The notes under the pieces are model-generated. The model worked only from the letters and a program-made list of their open reading frames with translations. It was not told the origin of the DNA and did not search any database. Below are positions 61,154-64,000 of a stretch of DNA of 64,000 nucleotides, piece after piece. The position numbers and the translations under genes are program-made. Origin of the DNA: Saururus chinensis (Eukaryota; Streptophyta; Magnoliopsida; Piperales; Saururaceae); the NCBI GenBank assembly GCA_035235625.1, contig CP141145.1:38234668-38298667 (forward strand). The letters run 5' to 3'. The number at the start of each line of letters is the position of its first letter. Within the stretch, counting starts at the first letter, position 1.

Positions 61154-64000
61154 ATGGCGCTTCCCATCGGGAAGCTCACCATCCTCATCGGAGCAGGTCT
61201 CACCTCGGCTTCTATTCGTATTTCTAAGCTTTTATATTTTGTATGTACTGCGTCTGTTGATTTGAGTTTGATGTTTCAAAGGTTTTTGTCTTGTCAGGAT
61301 TATAGGTGTTTTGTTTTTTAGTTGGTTCACTTGTGTTATCAGAAAGCTATTTTCTTTGCACTCTCTCCGCCACTATCTCCTTGAGGCGCCATTGGGGAAT
61401 GTATCCAAATAGAACGACATGAAATGGGAAAGGATATGGAATAAATGAAGTGCTTGGTGATGATTAATCGAGTCCATGTTGGGCGCTACTAGCTAAACGT
61501 TTGGTTGGATATTGTAGTCTTTTTTATGTTTCAGTATTTGTGCATTAGAAGACGAACCTTGTAGATCTTTACACTACATGGGCTCTCTAGAAAAATAACC
61601 AGGACAACAATTTTTACTTGTATTAATCCTCATGTTTTTATCACATTATGCTTAATGAATCAATGGGGATAATAAAAAGTTCTAGTAGGTCGGACAAAAA
61701 TTGGGAGTAATTCAACAAGTGATCATTTTTTTTCAGAAAGTCGTTTCAAACATTATAGTATATAAAATAAAGGTCATCTAGGAAAACTGGTATTTAATGT
61801 ATGCCCCCACTCGGTATCTGGTGGTTTAATACTTAGAGGAAAGCTAACACGGATGAAGGCTATCAAACAAGGGAGTTAAGTGACAAGTCATCTATGACTT
61901 GCGAGTTGTATTTGGAATGACTATCATTTTTACTTCTTTAAGAAGTACTTACCCTTTGCTGAATGTTTAATTTGTTTCTGGTACAATGTGGATACTACTA
62001 TTGTATAGCTTGATTGGAGATTTAATAGTTCTTAACTGGACGGCTTCCCCCAGAAATTAGTCATTGGTTTGAAAAATTTACTTGTTTAAGACATTGTTGT
62101 CTTTCTGTATAATACATTGAGTGTGCTCATATGGGAGGCCCGAGATCAATTGGTAGGAAAAATAGAGGGGCTTATTTTGTAGGAAGAACATTGGAGTAAC
62201 TTAACAATGATTATGTGTCAGAGAGGCGTTTCTGATGATATAGGATATGAAATGAAGATTATTTTTGGAAGTTAGTTGTTGTGGATGCTCCATGCGGTAT
62301 CTGGTGGCCTGGTACAAAGAGGACCCCAACACATGTGATGTACTGTTTTTTCGTTTTTCTTTTCTTTTCTTATCAACATGGTTTAGTTTTGATTCAAAAT
62401 ACTTCTCCGTTTTGAAAACATGATAAGTGGCTCATTGACGATCTTAGGGGATTTAGATCCAATGTCTCAAAGACATGAAATCTACCTGGAAGAGAATTGA
62501 AGATGCTTTTAATGAGTTTGAATGGTATATTAGAGTGACATTTTGGAGCTAAATCTCTTTCGCCTGCTTTAAGTAATTGGAAACATGTGTAGGGTTGTTA
62601 CAGGTTGAATGATTTGACAATTACTAAACAAAGGAAACTTTCTGTTATTTGGAGGACTAGGTAAATGCCGTTCTATTCCTTTTGGCAGAATAGTCCACTT
62701 ATTGATGAACCATGTAAGTTATTATGAAATTCTGTTGGAGACAAAACCACCATAACCTTACTCCTTTCAATTTTATCATCTCACTGCGGTTATGCTGTTT
62801 GATCTGGATGTTATTATTTATGGCTAAATTGATGCTTTAACTATTGTCCCTTGAAAATGCTCATCGAGGATGACCTGTTACTATTTCATTTGATTTATGC
62901 TGTCAGTTTGGCCTTTGTGCAAAAAAATATAAATATTTTTGGTCCATTATTTGGAAGAAGGTTCTCTCTTCTGACACATTAGAAGCATATTTTATTTATA
63001 ATAATAATTTCATTGATATCATGAGATGTAATATTTAATATTTCAATTAAGAGAGTGTACTGTTTTGTTAAATATTCAACTCTCTCTCTCTCTCTCTCCC
63101 CCTCAATTTTCCGTGATATTATTTTGAAATCAATATTGGAAGGATTAATGGATGAGTCATTCTTTTTGAAGCAGTAATTAGATGAAAGCTGTTAATTTTT
63201 TTATACTGAATACAAGATTCAGATCTGCTTTCTTTTCTCTTTTGCAGGAATAGTTGGATCAATGCTTTCCCAAGAAGGGAAGTTATCAGATTTTTTTTCT
63301 GGTGCTGCTAAGGTATTGGTTCTATCATTGCTGGCTTATCAATTCAGTCTGTCAGAATCTGTATTGAGTTGTGTTAGTGAAGTCTTAATATCTAAGTCAA
63401 TAGCTTGTCAGCTGGCTGTGAAAAGCAGCCCTCATGTAAATTGTGGGCAACTCAGTGGTTGCTTGTGACTTGATATCGACTCATCTGACTTGTTAGAGTG
63501 AAAGAATTTAACTAGCTGAGTGTATGCATCTGCCTATATGTCTATATATGCAATTCTTTTTATTATAACTGCATGCAAACACATAAATTTCTACAAACAA
63601 AATATTTTACTTCTTGCATGGTCGGTGAGTTTGTGAGATCAGGTCTTATGCTAAAGTTGATTGTACTATTCCGGCCTGCCGTGTCATCAATTCTTTAGAT
63701 AGCATGGGGCCCATACAAAATACTGTTAGCAAAGATATATAGCTGCACTATTTTGAGTTAGTTATTGGGATAATGCTTGAGGTTGAGGTGTTGATTTAGT
63801 GGGTTTTTGGTTGTGTTTGTTATGGCATGTTTGAAGCAGCAGGAATGCTTTCTCTTATGGTTTTCAGCATTAGTTTATGGAAATAGCTATTTGAATAAAT
63901 GATCGGAGCTGTTCTTTGCTAATGGTATGGTTTATTTCAGTTTGTTTTTAAGCATATTCAGAAAGATGATGCACGACCGACAAGGAAACCTCAAAATGAT
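61154..64000 (+). CDS. Conserved plant protein, probable DUF1664 family (5' part)
   Basis: Three exons are visible: 61154-61196, 63248-63312 and 63941 to the window edge, with GT-AG junctions and continuous frame (56 codons so far). The protein starts MALPIGKLTILIGAGIVGS, then QEGKLSDFFSGAAK, then FVFKHIQKDDARPTRKPQ. The first 20 residues are a short hydrophobic, Gly-rich segment that could be a membrane anchor or organelle signal. This start and its exon arrangement match small plant proteins annotated with DUF1664, which continue into a coiled coil; that part would lie beyond 64,000. No biochemical role is established for the family. The first intron is 2.05 kb. The start is the first ATG after a purine-rich leader (60,920-61,153). 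Family assignment is from memory of the N-terminus and is less certain than the gene itself. Confidence 0.8.

Overview
This is nuclear DNA from a flowering plant. It has intron-split genes with GT-AG junctions, AT-rich intergenic DNA, solo LTRs with target-site duplications (TSDs), and CACTA, Mutator-like, hAT-like and Stowaway-like elements. Genes of clear plant type are present: a chloroplast-type ABC protein, sphingosine-1-phosphate lyase, WRKY, LBD and a yellow-stripe-like fragment. The repeat mix and the WRKY/LBD C-termini lean towards a monocot, but the sequence alone does not prove it.

Layout. Bases 1-2,400 hold a probable last exon of a plus-strand gene and an unassigned coding-like block. 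Bases 2,412-18,989 hold two intact minus-strand genes in tandem: ABCI11 (9 exons, 295 aa) and DPL1 (15 exons, 536 aa, one exon of only 16 nt). Both have transposons in their introns: a LINE remnant and an 890-bp Mutator-like element with a 9-bp TSD in ABCI11, and a hAT-like element carrying a 148-bp foldback in DPL1. A frameshifted 3' fragment of a YSL metal-chelate transporter follows near 21 kb.

Bases 21.8-39.7 kb are a transposon cluster. A 4.6-kb CACTA element (TSD AAT) carries many subterminal motifs, pyrimidine-tract/hairpin modules and an LTR insertion. Next come a 3.6-kb solo LTR (TSD AAGCA) and a second long solo LTR (TSD TATTA) that itself contains a third solo LTR (TSD CTACC). A relative of the third lies reversed at 58-60 kb.

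Bases 39.7-64 kb return to genes separated by repeats: a group IIc WRKY gene (47.1-48.8 kb), a decayed Ty3/gypsy element (49.8-52.2 kb), a class I LBD gene (54.0-56.4 kb, with a MITE in its intron), and the first three exons of a small conserved plant gene running off the right edge.

The genes do not form a pathway. ABCI11 and DPL1 are neighbouring housekeeping-type genes; WRKY and LBD are independent transcription factors. No RNA gene, CRISPR array or new enzymatic system could be supported. The most unusual material is in the transposons: clean nesting, modular CACTA interior, a shared TIR family, and a 19-20 bp block conserved between diverged LTRs. The splice models of ABCI11, DPL1, WRKY and LBD were built by hand; each keeps a single frame across all its exons.
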